Source: Amycolatopsis sp. QT-25
Lineage (GTDB): Bacteria > Actinomycetota > Actinomycetes > Mycobacteriales > Pseudonocardiaceae
DNA: 64,000 nt
Direction: 5' to 3'
Assembly: GCF_029369745.1 (NCBI RefSeq)
Contig: NZ_CP120210.1
Span: 992,001-1,056,000, forward strand
Positions within the stretch are counted from its first letter, which is position 1, and each line of letters begins with the position of its first letter. Made by a program: the position numbers and the translations under genes. Positions 42,507-50,861 of this stretch are shown here, piece by piece. A model generated the notes under the pieces. That model made no database searches and was not told the origin of the DNA. It saw only the letters and a list, made by a program, of their open reading frames with translations.

Positions 42507-43685
42507 ATGTCAGGCACGCTGCCGCCGCTCGTCGAGCCGGCCGCCGAGCTCACCAAGGAAGAGGTGGCCCGGTACAGCCGTCACCTGATCATCCCGGACG
42601 TCGGGATGACCGGGCAGAAGCGGCTGAAGAACGCCAAGGTGCTGGTCATCGGGGCCGGCGGCCTCGGCAGCCCGGCGCTGCTGTACCTGGCCGCGGCCGG
42701 GGTCGGCACGCTCGGCATCGTCGACTTCGACGAGGTCGACGAATCGAACCTGCACCGCCAGGTCATCCACGGCCAGTCCGACATCGGCAAGCTCAAGGCC
42801 GCGTCGGCGCAGGAGACCATCGCCGAGATCAACCCCTTCGTGAAGGTGCACCTGCACACCGACCGGCTCGAGTCGTCGAACGCGCTGGAGCTGTTCGAGC
42901 AGTACGACCTGATCCTCGACGGAACCGACAACTTCGCGACGCGCTACCTGGTCAACGACGCCGCCGTGCTCACCGGCAAGCCCTACGTGTGGGGCTCGAT
43001 CTACCGGTTCGAGGGGCAGGCGAGCGTGTTCTGGGAGGACGCGCCGAACGGCAAGGGCCTCAACTACCGCGACCTCTACCCCGAGCCGCCGCCGCCCGGC
43101 ATGGTGCCGTCGTGCGCCGAGGGCGGGGTGCTGGGCGTGCTGTGCGCGTCGATCGGCTCGATCATGGTGAACGAGGCGATCAAGCTGATCACCGGCATCG
43201 GTGAGCCACTGCTGGGCAGGCTCGTCAGCTACGACGCGCTCGAGATGAAGTACCGCGAGGTCAAGATCCGCAAGGATCCGGAGACCCCGAAGATCACCGA
43301 GCTCATCGACTACGACGCCTTCTGCGGTGTTGTGTCCGACGAAGCCGCTTCGGCCGCTTCGGGGCACACGATCACTCCGGCGGAACTCAAGGCCAAGTTC
43401 GACAACGGCGACGACTTCGCCCTCATCGACGTCCGTGAGCCGCACGAGTACGAGATCGTGAACATCAAGGGCGCGACGCTGATCCCGAAGGACAAGATCC
43501 TCTCGGGCGAGGCGCTGTCGGAACTGCCGCAGGACAAGCCGATCGTGCTGCACTGCAAGTCGGGCGCGCGTTCGGCGGAGGCGCTCGCGGCGCTGCACCA
43601 GGCGGGGTTCAAGGACGCGACCCACCTCGGTGGCGGGGTGCTGGCCTGGGCGCGGCAGATCGACCAGAGTTTGCCGACCTACTGA
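42507..43685 (+). CDS. moeZ: Sulfur-carrier adenylyltransferase/sulfurtransferase MoeZ
   Basis: A 392-residue fusion of an E1/ThiF-type adenylyltransferase (about 1-275; nucleotide loop VIGAGGLGSPAL; Cys loop) with a rhodanese domain (about 285-390, catalytic Cys in LHCKSGARS). It activates and sulfurates small carrier proteins such as MoaD, ThiS or CysO, for molybdopterin, thiamine and cysteine. In Amycolatopsis a MoeZ also feeds a 2-thiosugar antibiotic pathway. ATG 42507 has GGAGG five bases upstream. The nitrate reductase encoded at 45980 needs molybdopterin, so the carrier route is relevant. Confidence 0.92.
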   Translation: MSGTLPPLVEPAAELTKEEVARYSRHLIIPDVGMTGQKRLKNAKVLVIGAGGLGSPALLYLAAAGVGTLGIVDFDEVDESNLHRQVIHGQSDIGKLKAASAQETIAEINPFVKVHLHTDRLESSNALELFEQYDLILDGTDNFATRYLVNDAAVLTGKPYVWGSIYRFEGQASVFWEDAPNGKGLNYRDLYPEPPPPGMVPSCAEGGVLGVLCASIGSIMVNEAIKLITGIGEPLLGRLVSYDALEMKYREVKIRKDPETPKITELIDYDAFCGVVSDEAASAASGHTITPAELKAKFDNGDDFALIDVREPHEYEIVNIKGATLIPKDKILSGEALSELPQDKPIVLHCKSGARSAEALAALHQAGFKDATHLGGGVLAWARQIDQSLPTY

Positions 43686-43740
43686 GGTTCGTCGTTCGGC
43701 CCGCGCGCCGCGCTGGATCGGCCCCGGCAACCATCACCGA

Positions 43741-43796
43741 AGTACATGAAGGCCCCCTTCCTTGCGCCTGGGTACAGGAAGGGGGCCTTCATGTAC
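43741..43796. repeat. Family B inverted repeat after moeZ
   Basis: GTACATGAAGGCCCCCTTCC with loop TTGCGCCTGGGTACA and the exact complementary arm; essentially the same sequence as 27358-27412, 16 kb away. It lies 56 bases after the moeZ stop and 105 before the next start. Confidence 0.9.
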
Positions 43797-43900
43797 CCAG
43801 GCACCAAGGCGAGGTGTCCGTCGGTGAGACGGCGCTGGGCCACGCGAGACCAGCGCGTCTTTTCGTCCGGGACGTGGAAGACGGGGTAACGTGCCGAGCC

Positions 43901-44698
43901 GTGCGTGCCACCCTCGAAAGCCCTCCGGAACACGTCTGTTCGGCGTTCGGCGGACGGACCGGTGACGCGGAACCGCTGCCCGGCACCACCGCCTGGCGCT
44001 ACAACGATCTCGTGCTCAAGCCCGTCGTGGACAAGTCGCGGACGTTGTGGACGGCGCGGGCGCTGGAAGCCGTCGACGAGCCGGGGTTGCGGATCGCGAA
44101 GCCCGTTCGGTCCAGTGACGGCCGGTGGGTGGTCGGCGGCTGGTCGGCGAACCTGTTCGTGTCCGGGACGGCCGAGCACCGTTATGACGAGGTCGTGCAC
44201 GCGGCGGTCAAGCTGCATCGGGCGACGGCCGGGTTGCCGCGGCCGGATTTTCCGGGGCGGCGCACCGAACTCGAGGCGCTGGCCGACAAACTCGCCTGGG
44301 GCGAGGCGGACCTGCCGCTCGACGAGAACAAGGGCGGCCGCTGGTTCGAGGTGCTGGCGGGTTCCCGAAGACCGGTCAACCTGCCGGATCAGGTCGTGCA
44401 CGGGGACCTGCTGGCCGGCGTGCTGTTCGACGGTGACGCGGCCCCCGGCATCGTCGATTTCGTGCCGTACTACCGGCCCGGTGAATGGGGGGCCGCGATC
44501 GTCGCGGTCGACGCGCTGGCCTGGGGTGGCGCCACCATCGCTCTTCTCGAACGCTGGGCGCATCTGCCCGAATGGCCCCAGCTTCTCCTGCGGGCGATCC
44601 TCTTCCGCCTCGCCGCCAACGCCCTCGACCCGCGGTCGACGCGAGCGGCGCACGACGGGCTCCGCGCCGCCGCCCGCGACGTCAGCGCCGTGCTTTAG
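43901..44698 (+). CDS. TIGR02569 family protein (Rv3205c-like, kinase-like fold)
   Basis: A 265-residue protein of the actinobacterial TIGR02569 family. The loop VVHGDLLAGVLF with GIVDFVPYYRPGEW resembles the catalytic loop and metal-binding Asp of aminoglycoside phosphotransferases. GTG 43901 (VRATLESPPEHV) marks the start of family similarity; the longer frame to 43814 begins inside the repeat zone. Substrate unknown. Conserved after moeZ in mycobacteria. Confidence 0.83.
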   Translation: MRATLESPPEHVCSAFGGRTGDAEPLPGTTAWRYNDLVLKPVVDKSRTLWTARALEAVDEPGLRIAKPVRSSDGRWVVGGWSANLFVSGTAEHRYDEVVHAAVKLHRATAGLPRPDFPGRRTELEALADKLAWGEADLPLDENKGGRWFEVLAGSRRPVNLPDQVVHGDLLAGVLFDGDAAPGIVDFVPYYRPGEWGAAIVAVDALAWGGATIALLERWAHLPEWPQLLLRAILFRLAANALDPRSTRAAHDGLRAAARDVSAVL

Positions 44699-44736
44699 GT
44701 CCGTGAAGGCCCCCGGGTCAAGGGGCCTTCACGGAC
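44699..44736. terminator. Family B hairpin, 15-base arms, between TIGR02569 and ABC remnant
   Basis: GTCCGTGAAGGCCCC directly after the TAG stop and its complement GGGGCCTTCACGGAC (44722-44736) form a 15-base stem with an eight-base loop. The gene on the other strand ends at 44740, so it serves both. Confidence 0.85.
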
Positions 44737-44739
44737 GGA

Positions 44740-45192
44740 TCACTCGGTGCGCAGGTTCTCCGACCTCGCCGCCGAGCGCACGGACGGCACCGTCGACGCC
44801 GTCACCAGCGCCACCATCGCGACCGTCGCCGCGATGAGCAGCCCGACCGAGGACCAGTCGACGTACAGCCCTTCCCGGAACAGCCGCCTGCTCAGCGCGG
44901 TGACGGCGATCCCGGTCACCGTGGCGACCACGATGCCCAGCAGCAGCGGAATTCCGTTCTGCCACAACAAGGATCGGACGATCACCCGCACCGGGACACC
45001 GGTGGCGGACAGCGCCCCGAGCGACCGACGCCGTTCCCGGACCTGTTCCTGGGCGAGCACCGGCAGGCTGATCCCGGCCAGCGGCAGGACGACGATCTCG
45101 CCGGCTTGGAGCGTCAGCCCGGCCCCGGCCAGCGCCTGATCAGGGCCGAAGGTCTTGTGCAGGCCGAGCCCGTGTAACAACGGTGTTTCCAC
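44740..45192 (-). pseudogene. ABC-transporter remnant: ATPase start fused in frame to FtsX permease end
   Basis: The 150-residue frame starts GTG 45192 with the opening of an ABC ATPase (GLGLHKTFGPDQALAGAGLT, then LQAGEIVV), but the Walker A that should follow is missing. Near nucleotide 45085 the sequence switches to the last third of an FtsX-type permease (LPLAGISLPVLAQEQVRERRRSLGAL..., with WQNGIPLLLGIVVATVTG and LLIAATVAMVALVTAS helices and the terminal NLRTE). So an in-frame deletion of roughly 2.5 kb removed most of two genes. It cannot encode a working transporter. It follows the PadR gene by 15 bases, the usual order for such operons. Confidence 0.82.
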
Positions 45193-45207
45193 TGTGCGGT
45201 CCCCAGA

Positions 45208-45732
45208 TCAGCGCGTCAGCTGGCGCGCGAGGTCGTCGAGGCGGGCGGCGGTGAGTTCCAGCCACCGCAGATCCGCTTCCAGGTGGAACAGCGCGTGGTC
45301 GCAGATCAGCTGGTCGGCGAGATCGCCGTCGGTCTTGCGGGCGGTGAGCTCGCGCATGGCGCGCAGGTGGGAGCTCCGCTGGGCGTCGAGCAGGTCCTGG
45401 GCGCCCCGGCCGGACAGGAGCGCGAGCACGACCTTGGTGTAGAGCGTGTTCTGCAGGTAGACCGAGGGACTTTCCGGGCTCTTCAGCCATTCCTCGACGT
45501 TGGCGACGCCTGCTTCGGTGATCGCGTACCGCTTCCGGGCCGGACCACTGCCCGCTTCGACGCCGTTCTCCTCGACCAGGCCGTTCTTCAGGAGCCGGTT
45601 CAGCGTCGAGTAGACCTGCCCGTAGTGCAGTGGACGGTCTTGCCGGAACTGCTTGTCGTAAAGCTGTTTGAGGTCGTAACCGTGCTTGGGACCGGCTTCG
45701 AGCAGGCCGAGCAGCGTGTTCCCGATGGACAT
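45208..45732 (-). CDS. PadR-family transcriptional regulator
   Basis: A 174-residue PadR: N-terminal winged helix (LGLLEAGPKHGYDLKQLYDKQF; HYGQVYSTLNRLLKNGLVEEN) and a C-terminal dimerisation helix. ATG 45732. It probably regulated the ABC operon now reduced to a remnant, so it is an orphan regulator. A PadR-type operator is 20 bases upstream. Confidence 0.9.
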   Translation of the reverse strand: MSIGNTLLGLLEAGPKHGYDLKQLYDKQFRQDRPLHYGQVYSTLNRLLKNGLVEENGVEAGSGPARKRYAITEAGVANVEEWLKSPESPSVYLQNTLYTKVVLALLSGRGAQDLLDAQRSSHLRAMRELTARKTDGDLADQLICDHALFHLEADLRWLELTAARLDDLARQLTR

Positions 45733-45751
45733 GCGAGTGACTATAAACAGT

Positions 45752-45774
45752 ATGTATACGCGGGATCTATACAT
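45752..45774. promoter_or_regulatory. PadR operator
   Basis: ATGTATA and TATACAT are perfect seven-base arms nine bases apart (CGCGGGATC), matching the ATGT-N(8-10)-ACAT consensus known for PadR family operators. A GTGTATAG sequence follows. It is 20 bases upstream of padR and within its promoter. Confidence 0.78.
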
Positions 45775-45786
45775 CTTGTGTATAGC

Positions 45787-45850
45787 CGCAATTCGGTAAC
45801 TGCTCGCGGTAGTTGCACGCGCAACGATCGCAAGCAGGTACCGAATTGCG
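45787..45850. repeat. Family A inverted repeat in a divergent gap
   Basis: Units at 45787-45808 and 45829-45850 are inverted copies of CGCAATTCGGTAACTGCTCG with one or two mismatches and a 20-base spacer. This is the only family A copy between divergent genes (padR and nasA), which argues against an exclusive terminator role. Confidence 0.82.
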
Positions 45851-45895
45851 GGGTGTGGCGACCTCACGGTGTGACGTCCATCGGGAGCGGTCAAT

Positions 45896-45948
45896 GTCAA
45901 CCGCCTGAAACATTCGGGAGTTTCCAGGTAACACGGCCTCCCTACCTT
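45896..45948 (+). promoter_or_regulatory. Candidate GlnR half-site pair and -10 upstream of nasA
   Basis: GTCAA-N6-GAAAC at 45896-45911 matches 9 of 10 positions of the GlnR a-b pair (gTnAC-N6-GaAAC). A TACCTT hexamer at 45943-45948 could be the -10 box. Nitrate assimilation in Amycolatopsis is GlnR-activated, so the position fits, but a second a-b pair is not evident. Confidence 0.5.
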
Positions 45949-45979
45949 CAAGCGCTATCGACGCCTGGAGGAGGTGCCC

Positions 45980-48049
45980 GTGCCGCTCGCCGCCCCCACC
46001 GAGACCGCGGTGGACACGCACTGCCCGTACTGCGCCCTGCAGTGCGGGATGAGCCTCGACGGCGCCCGGGTCGCGCCGCGCGACTTCCCGGTCAACGCCG
46101 GCGGCCTGTGCCAGAAGGGCTGGACGTCGGGGGAGCTCCTCACCTCGCCTTCCCGTCTGACGACACCGCTGATCAGGGTCGACGGCGAACTGCGGCCCGC
46201 GTCCTGGCCGCGGGCGCTCGACCTCGTCGCGCGGCGGCTCACCGAGATCCGCGCGGCCAGGGGAGCCGACTCGGTCGCCGTCTTCGGCGGGGGCGGGCTG
46301 ACCAACGAGAAGGCGTACCTGCTGGGGAAGTTCGCCCGGGTCGCGTTGGGTACCTCGCAGATCGACTACAACGGCCGGTTCTGCATGTCGTCGGCGGCGG
46401 CCGCCGGGATCAAGGCGTTCGGCGCCGATCGCGGGATGCCGTTCCCCGTCACGGATCTCGCCGACGCCGACGCGGTCCTGCTCGTCGGGGCGAACCCGGC
46501 CGAGACCATGCCGCCGTTCACTCAGCACCTGCGAGGCGCGGACCTGATCGTCGTCGATCCGCGCCGCACTCCGACCGCCGAACTCGCCGGAGTGCACCTC
46601 GCTCCCGCGCCGGGCACCGATCTCGCGCTCGCGCAGGGCATTCTGCATGCCGTCGTCGCCGACGGGCTACTGAATCGGTCCTATGTGGACAAGCGAACGA
46701 ACGGCTTCGAAGAGCTGTGGCGTTCGGTCGCGGCCTGGTGGCCGGAGCGGGTCGAGCAGGTCACCGGGGTCTCCGCCGCCGACCAGCGCCGCGTCGCCGG
46801 CAAACTCGCGGCGGCCCGCAACGCCTACGTCCTCACCGCGCGCGGCACCGAGCAGCACGCCAACGGCACCGCGATGGTCAACGCCTGGATCAACCTCGCG
46901 CTCGCCCTCGGCCTTCCGGGCCGCCAGGGGTCCGGTTTCGGCTGCCTGACCGGGCAGGGCAACGGCCAAGGCGGGCGCGAGCACGGGCAGAAGGCCGACC
47001 AGCTGCCCGGTTACCGCAAGATCGACGACCCCGCGGCCCGCGAGTACGTCGCCGGAGTCTGGGGTGTTCCGCCGGACTCCCTGCCGGGGCCGGGCCGGTC
47101 GGCCGTCGAGCTGCTGGAGGCACTCGGCACCGAAAACGGCCCGAGCGCGTTGCTGGTGTTCGGCAGCAACCTCGTCGTTTCGGCGCCCGGCGCCGGGAAC
47201 ATCCAGGACAAGGTGTCCTCTTTGGACTTCCTGGTGGTCTCGGACCTCGTCCTGTCGGAGACCGCGGCGATGGCCGACGTCGTCCTCCCGGTCACGCAGT
47301 GGGCCGAGGAGGACGGCACGATGACCAATCTCGAAGGCCGGATCCTCCTGCGGCGCAAGGCGATCGACCCGCCGTCCGGAGTGAAGACCGATCTCTTCGT
47401 GCTTTCCGAACTCGCCCGCCGGTTCGGTCAGCCGGACGGACGGTTCCCGGCGGACGCCGAAGCGGTCTTCACCGAGCTCCGGCGGGCGTCCAAGGGCGGT
47501 GTCGCCGATTACTCGGGCATCACCTACGACCGGCTCCGGGCAGGCGAAGCTCTCTACTGGCCCGTCCCGGCGGAATCGCATCCCGGCACACCGCGGATGT
47601 TCCTCGACGCCTTCGCCCATCCGGACGGCCGCGCGCGGTTCGTCCCGGTGGACCACGTCGGCCCGGCCGAGCCGCCCGACGCCGAATTCCCCTTGCAGGC
47701 CACCACGGGCCGGGTCCTGCAGCACTACCAGTCCGGGGCGCAGACCCGGCTGGTCAAGGAGCTGAACGACGTCGTGGCGGAGGTCTTCGTGGAAGTCCAT
47801 CCGGATACCGCCGCGAGGGCGGGACTGGCCGAGGGTGACCTCGCCGTCGTGCGCTCCCGGCGCGGCGAGACCGTCGCCCGGGTCCGCTGCGTGGCGTCGT
47901 CACGCCCCGACCTGGTGTTCCTGCCGTTCCACTTTCCAGGGCGGGGCAGGGCGAATCTGCTGACCAACCCGGCGCTCGACCCGACGAGCCGGATGCCCGA
48001 GTTCAAGGTGTGCGCGGTCGCGCTCGCCCCGGCCGAGGTCGTCGCGTGA
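45980..48049 (+). CDS. nasA: Assimilatory nitrate reductase catalytic subunit
   Basis: A 689-residue molybdopterin oxidoreductase that reduces nitrate to nitrite in the cytoplasm. The N-terminal [4Fe-4S] ligands are CPYCALQCGM (about 15-22) and the fourth Cys in LCQKGW (about 44). The molybdopterin domain follows (GRFCMSS with a Cys that may bind Mo; GANPAETMPP; GFGCLTGQGNGQGGREHG) and the C-terminal dinucleotide-binding domain begins about 570 (LQATTGRVLQHYQSGAQT). GTG 45980 has GGAGGAGG five bases upstream. First gene of the nas cluster; overlaps nasC by GTGA. Confidence 0.92.
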   Translation: MPLAAPTETAVDTHCPYCALQCGMSLDGARVAPRDFPVNAGGLCQKGWTSGELLTSPSRLTTPLIRVDGELRPASWPRALDLVARRLTEIRAARGADSVAVFGGGGLTNEKAYLLGKFARVALGTSQIDYNGRFCMSSAAAAGIKAFGADRGMPFPVTDLADADAVLLVGANPAETMPPFTQHLRGADLIVVDPRRTPTAELAGVHLAPAPGTDLALAQGILHAVVADGLLNRSYVDKRTNGFEELWRSVAAWWPERVEQVTGVSAADQRRVAGKLAAARNAYVLTARGTEQHANGTAMVNAWINLALALGLPGRQGSGFGCLTGQGNGQGGREHGQKADQLPGYRKIDDPAAREYVAGVWGVPPDSLPGPGRSAVELLEALGTENGPSALLVFGSNLVVSAPGAGNIQDKVSSLDFLVVSDLVLSETAAMADVVLPVTQWAEEDGTMTNLEGRILLRRKAIDPPSGVKTDLFVLSELARRFGQPDGRFPADAEAVFTELRRASKGGVADYSGITYDRLRAGEALYWPVPAESHPGTPRMFLDAFAHPDGRARFVPVDHVGPAEPPDAEFPLQATTGRVLQHYQSGAQTRLVKELNDVVAEVFVEVHPDTAARAGLAEGDLAVVRSRRGETVARVRCVASSRPDLVFLPFHFPGRGRANLLTNPALDPTSRMPEFKVCAVALAPAEVVA

Positions 48050-49473
48050 GCCCCCGGTCGGTGGTCATCGCCGGATACGGGATGGCGGGCGCGCGGCTCG
48101 CGGACGAGATCCGGCGCCGCGACCCCGAAGGCGAACGCGTGCGGCTCACCGTCGTCGGCGCGGAGGAGCACACCGCCTACAACCGGGTGCTGCTCTCCTC
48201 GGTGGTCGCCGGGAGCATGCGACCCGAAGCCGTCCGGCTGCACGACGACGACTGGGCGTCCAGTGCCCGTGCCGACCTGCGACGAGGCGTCACCGCGACG
48301 TCGATCGACAGGGGTATCCGGCGGGTGCACCTCGACGACGGGTCCACCGTGGACTACGACGCGCTCGTGCTCGCCACCGGCGCGAACCCGTGGATGCCGC
48401 CGGTCGAAGGGCTCGAACCCGGTCCGGACGTCGTCGCGTTCCGCACCCTCGACGACTGCGCCCGCATCCTCGACGCCGCCGAACTGGGCGCTCCCGTCGC
48501 GGTGCTCGGCGGCGGGCTGCTCGGCCTGGAAGCCGCACGAGGTCTCGCCGGTCGCGGAAACCTCGTCACCGTCGTGCATCCGATGCCGCACATCATGGAA
48601 CGCCAGCTCGACGCGGAATCCGCGCGGGTGCTGACCAGGAAGCTCGAAGAGCTCGGCGTCGGCTTCCGGCTCGGTGCCGGGGCCGCGCGCTATGTCAGTG
48701 GCGACGGCCTCAAACTCGACGACGGCACGCACGTGCCCGCCGATCTCCTCGTCGTCTCCACCGGTGTCCGGCCCGAGACGAAACTGGCCGTGGACGCCGG
48801 GCTGACCGTCGAGGGCGGCGTCGTCGTCGACGATCTGCTGCGCACCAGCGACGGCCGAATCCACGCGATCGGTGACTGCGCGAAGCATCCGGGCGCGTTC
48901 GGCGGTCTCGTGCAACCCGCGTGGGAACAGGCCGCCGTCGTCGCGGATCTGGTCACCGGCACGAACTCCGCGTCCCGTTATCGCGGCACGCAGGCGGTGA
49001 CGCGGCTCAAGGCCCGCGGCATCGACCTCACCGCGCTCGGCGAGACGATGACCGGCGCGGACGACCGGACCGCCGAAGTGCTCACCTTCAGCGACCCGGC
49101 GGGCTGCCGTTACGGCAAGCTCGTCGTGCGCGAGAACCGGGTGGCCGGGGCGATCCTGCTCGGCCTGCCCGACGCGGCCGCGACGATCGCGCAGCTCTAC
49201 GACCGGCGCACGCCGATACCCGAAGACCGGCTGGCTGTCCTCTTAGGACGCTCTCTGCCGCCCGGGGCGCCCTCGGCGGTGAGCCCGGCCGATCTGCCCG
49301 CGGCGGCGGTCATCTGCCGCTGCAACGCGGTGACCAAGGGGCGGCTCGTCGAGGCCTGGCGCGCCGGTGCCACCGACGTCCCGGCCCTCGCCGGAGCGAC
49401 CAGGGCGACGACCGGTTGCGGCGGCTGCCAGGACGCCGTCGGCGGGGTCGCGAAATGGCTGGCCGCCCAGTGA
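48046..49473 (+). CDS. nasC: FAD-dependent nitrate reductase electron-transfer subunit with BFD [2Fe-2S] domain
   Basis: A 475-residue NAD(P)H-type oxidoreductase. FAD loop VVIAGYGMAGARLA, NAD loop AVLGGGLLGLEAARGL, then a C-terminal BFD-like iron-sulfur domain with CRC near 424 and CGGC near 462. It resembles the first half of NirB and is thought to pass electrons from NAD(P)H to the nitrate reductase. The order A-C-K-B-D agrees with the nas operon described for Amycolatopsis mediterranei (recalled, not checked). GTGA overlap with nasA. Confidence 0.88.
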   Translation: MSPRSVVIAGYGMAGARLADEIRRRDPEGERVRLTVVGAEEHTAYNRVLLSSVVAGSMRPEAVRLHDDDWASSARADLRRGVTATSIDRGIRRVHLDDGSTVDYDALVLATGANPWMPPVEGLEPGPDVVAFRTLDDCARILDAAELGAPVAVLGGGLLGLEAARGLAGRGNLVTVVHPMPHIMERQLDAESARVLTRKLEELGVGFRLGAGAARYVSGDGLKLDDGTHVPADLLVVSTGVRPETKLAVDAGLTVEGGVVVDDLLRTSDGRIHAIGDCAKHPGAFGGLVQPAWEQAAVVADLVTGTNSASRYRGTQAVTRLKARGIDLTALGETMTGADDRTAEVLTFSDPAGCRYGKLVVRENRVAGAILLGLPDAAATIAQLYDRRTPIPEDRLAVLLGRSLPPGAPSAVSPADLPAAAVICRCNAVTKGRLVEAWRAGATDVPALAGATRATTGCGGCQDAVGGVAKWLAAQ

Positions 49474-49502
49474 ACCCGAACGTATCCACCAAGGAGGACC
49501 GC

Positions 49503-50861
49503 ATGGCAGCTCGGGGCAAACGCTGGATCGAGCACTGGGATCCGGAGAACGAGCGGTTCTGGGAGGAGACCGGGAAGAAGGTGGCCCGGCGGAACCTCTG
49601 GTTCTCCGTGCTGGCCGAGCACATCGGCTTCTCCGTCTGGACACTGTGGTCGGTCATGGTCTTGTTCATGGGCCCGCAGTACGGATTCTCGGCCGCCGAC
49701 AAGTTCCTGCTGGTCTCGACACCGACGCTGATCGGCGCGCTGATGCGGCCGCTGTACACCTTCGCGGTGGCGCGGTTCGGTGGCCGGAACTGGACGATCG
49801 TCAGCGCGCTGCTGCTGCTGGCGCCGACGATCCTGGCGGCGATCGCGATGGAGCCGGGCACCTCGCTCGGCACGTTCCTGCTGATCGCCGCGCTCGGCGG
49901 GGTCGGCGGCGGGAACTTCGCGTCGTCGATGACCAACATCAACGCGTTCTACCCCGAGAAGCACAAGGGCTGGGCACTCGGACTCAACGCGGGCGGCGGG
50001 AATCTCGGCGTGGCGGCGATCCAGCTCATCGGCCTGTTGGTCATCGGCACCGTCGGCGCGACCGCACCCCGGGTGGTGCTGATGATCTACATTCCGCTGA
50101 TCGTGGTCGCGGCGGTCTGCGCGTACTTCCGCATGGACAACCTCGCCTCGCTGAAGGGTGACACCAAGGCGATGCGCGCGGTCGTCAAGGATCCGCACAC
50201 CTGGGTGATGTCGTTCCTCTACGTCGGCACGTTCGGTTCTTTCATCGGCTACAGTTTCGCCTTCGGTCTGGTACTGCAGAACCAGTTCGGCCGTACGCCG
50301 CTTCAGGCCGCCGCGGTGACGTTTCTCGGCCCGCTGCTCGGCTCGTTCTCACGGCCGACCGGCGGCTGGCTGGCCGACCGGATCGGCGGCGGCAAGATCA
50401 CCTTCGTGACGTTCGTCGGCATGGCCGCGGCGACCGTGGTGCTGATTCTCGCGTCGACGGCGAACTCGCTGGCGTTGTTCACCGTCGCGTTCATCGTGTT
50501 GTTCGTGCTCACCGGGATCGGCAACGGCTCGACGTACAAGATGATCCCGGCGATCTTCCGCGCCAAGGCGAAGGTCGCGATCAGCGAGGGCGCGAACGAG
50601 ACGCTGGAATTGCTCAAGGCGCGCAAGCTTTCCGGCGCGTTGATCGGGCTGGCCGGGGCGATCGGCGCACTCGGCGGGCTGTTCATCAACCTGGCGTTCC
50701 GGCAGTCGTTCGCGGACACGAAAAGCGGGGTGCCGGCGTTCGCCGCCTTCCTGGTGTTCTACGGGTTGTGCTTCGCCGTCACGTGGGCGGTGTACCTGCG
50801 CAAGCAGCAGTCGGAGGTGACGAGCGTCCGCGGTCTGGCGCTCGCCGGAGCGGAGGTCTGA
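49503..50861 (+). CDS. narK: Nitrate/nitrite MFS transporter
   Basis: A 452-residue NNP-family transporter with 12 helices. Nitrate signatures appear as GGVGGGNFASSMTNINAFYP and GLNAGGGNLGVAAIQL in the first half and GIGNGSTYKMIPAIF in the second. ATG 49503 has AAGGAGG about 5 bases upstream. A long N-terminus (IEHWDPENERFWEE) is typical of NarK. It overlaps nirB by TGATG, so uptake and reduction are coupled. Confidence 0.92.
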   Translation: MAARGKRWIEHWDPENERFWEETGKKVARRNLWFSVLAEHIGFSVWTLWSVMVLFMGPQYGFSAADKFLLVSTPTLIGALMRPLYTFAVARFGGRNWTIVSALLLLAPTILAAIAMEPGTSLGTFLLIAALGGVGGGNFASSMTNINAFYPEKHKGWALGLNAGGGNLGVAAIQLIGLLVIGTVGATAPRVVLMIYIPLIVVAAVCAYFRMDNLASLKGDTKAMRAVVKDPHTWVMSFLYVGTFGSFIGYSFAFGLVLQNQFGRTPLQAAAVTFLGPLLGSFSRPTGGWLADRIGGGKITFVTFVGMAAATVVLILASTANSLALFTVAFIVLFVLTGIGNGSTYKMIPAIFRAKAKVAISEGANETLELLKARKLSGALIGLAGAIGALGGLFINLAFRQSFADTKSGVPAFAAFLVFYGLCFAVTWAVYLRKQQSEVTSVRGLALAGAEV

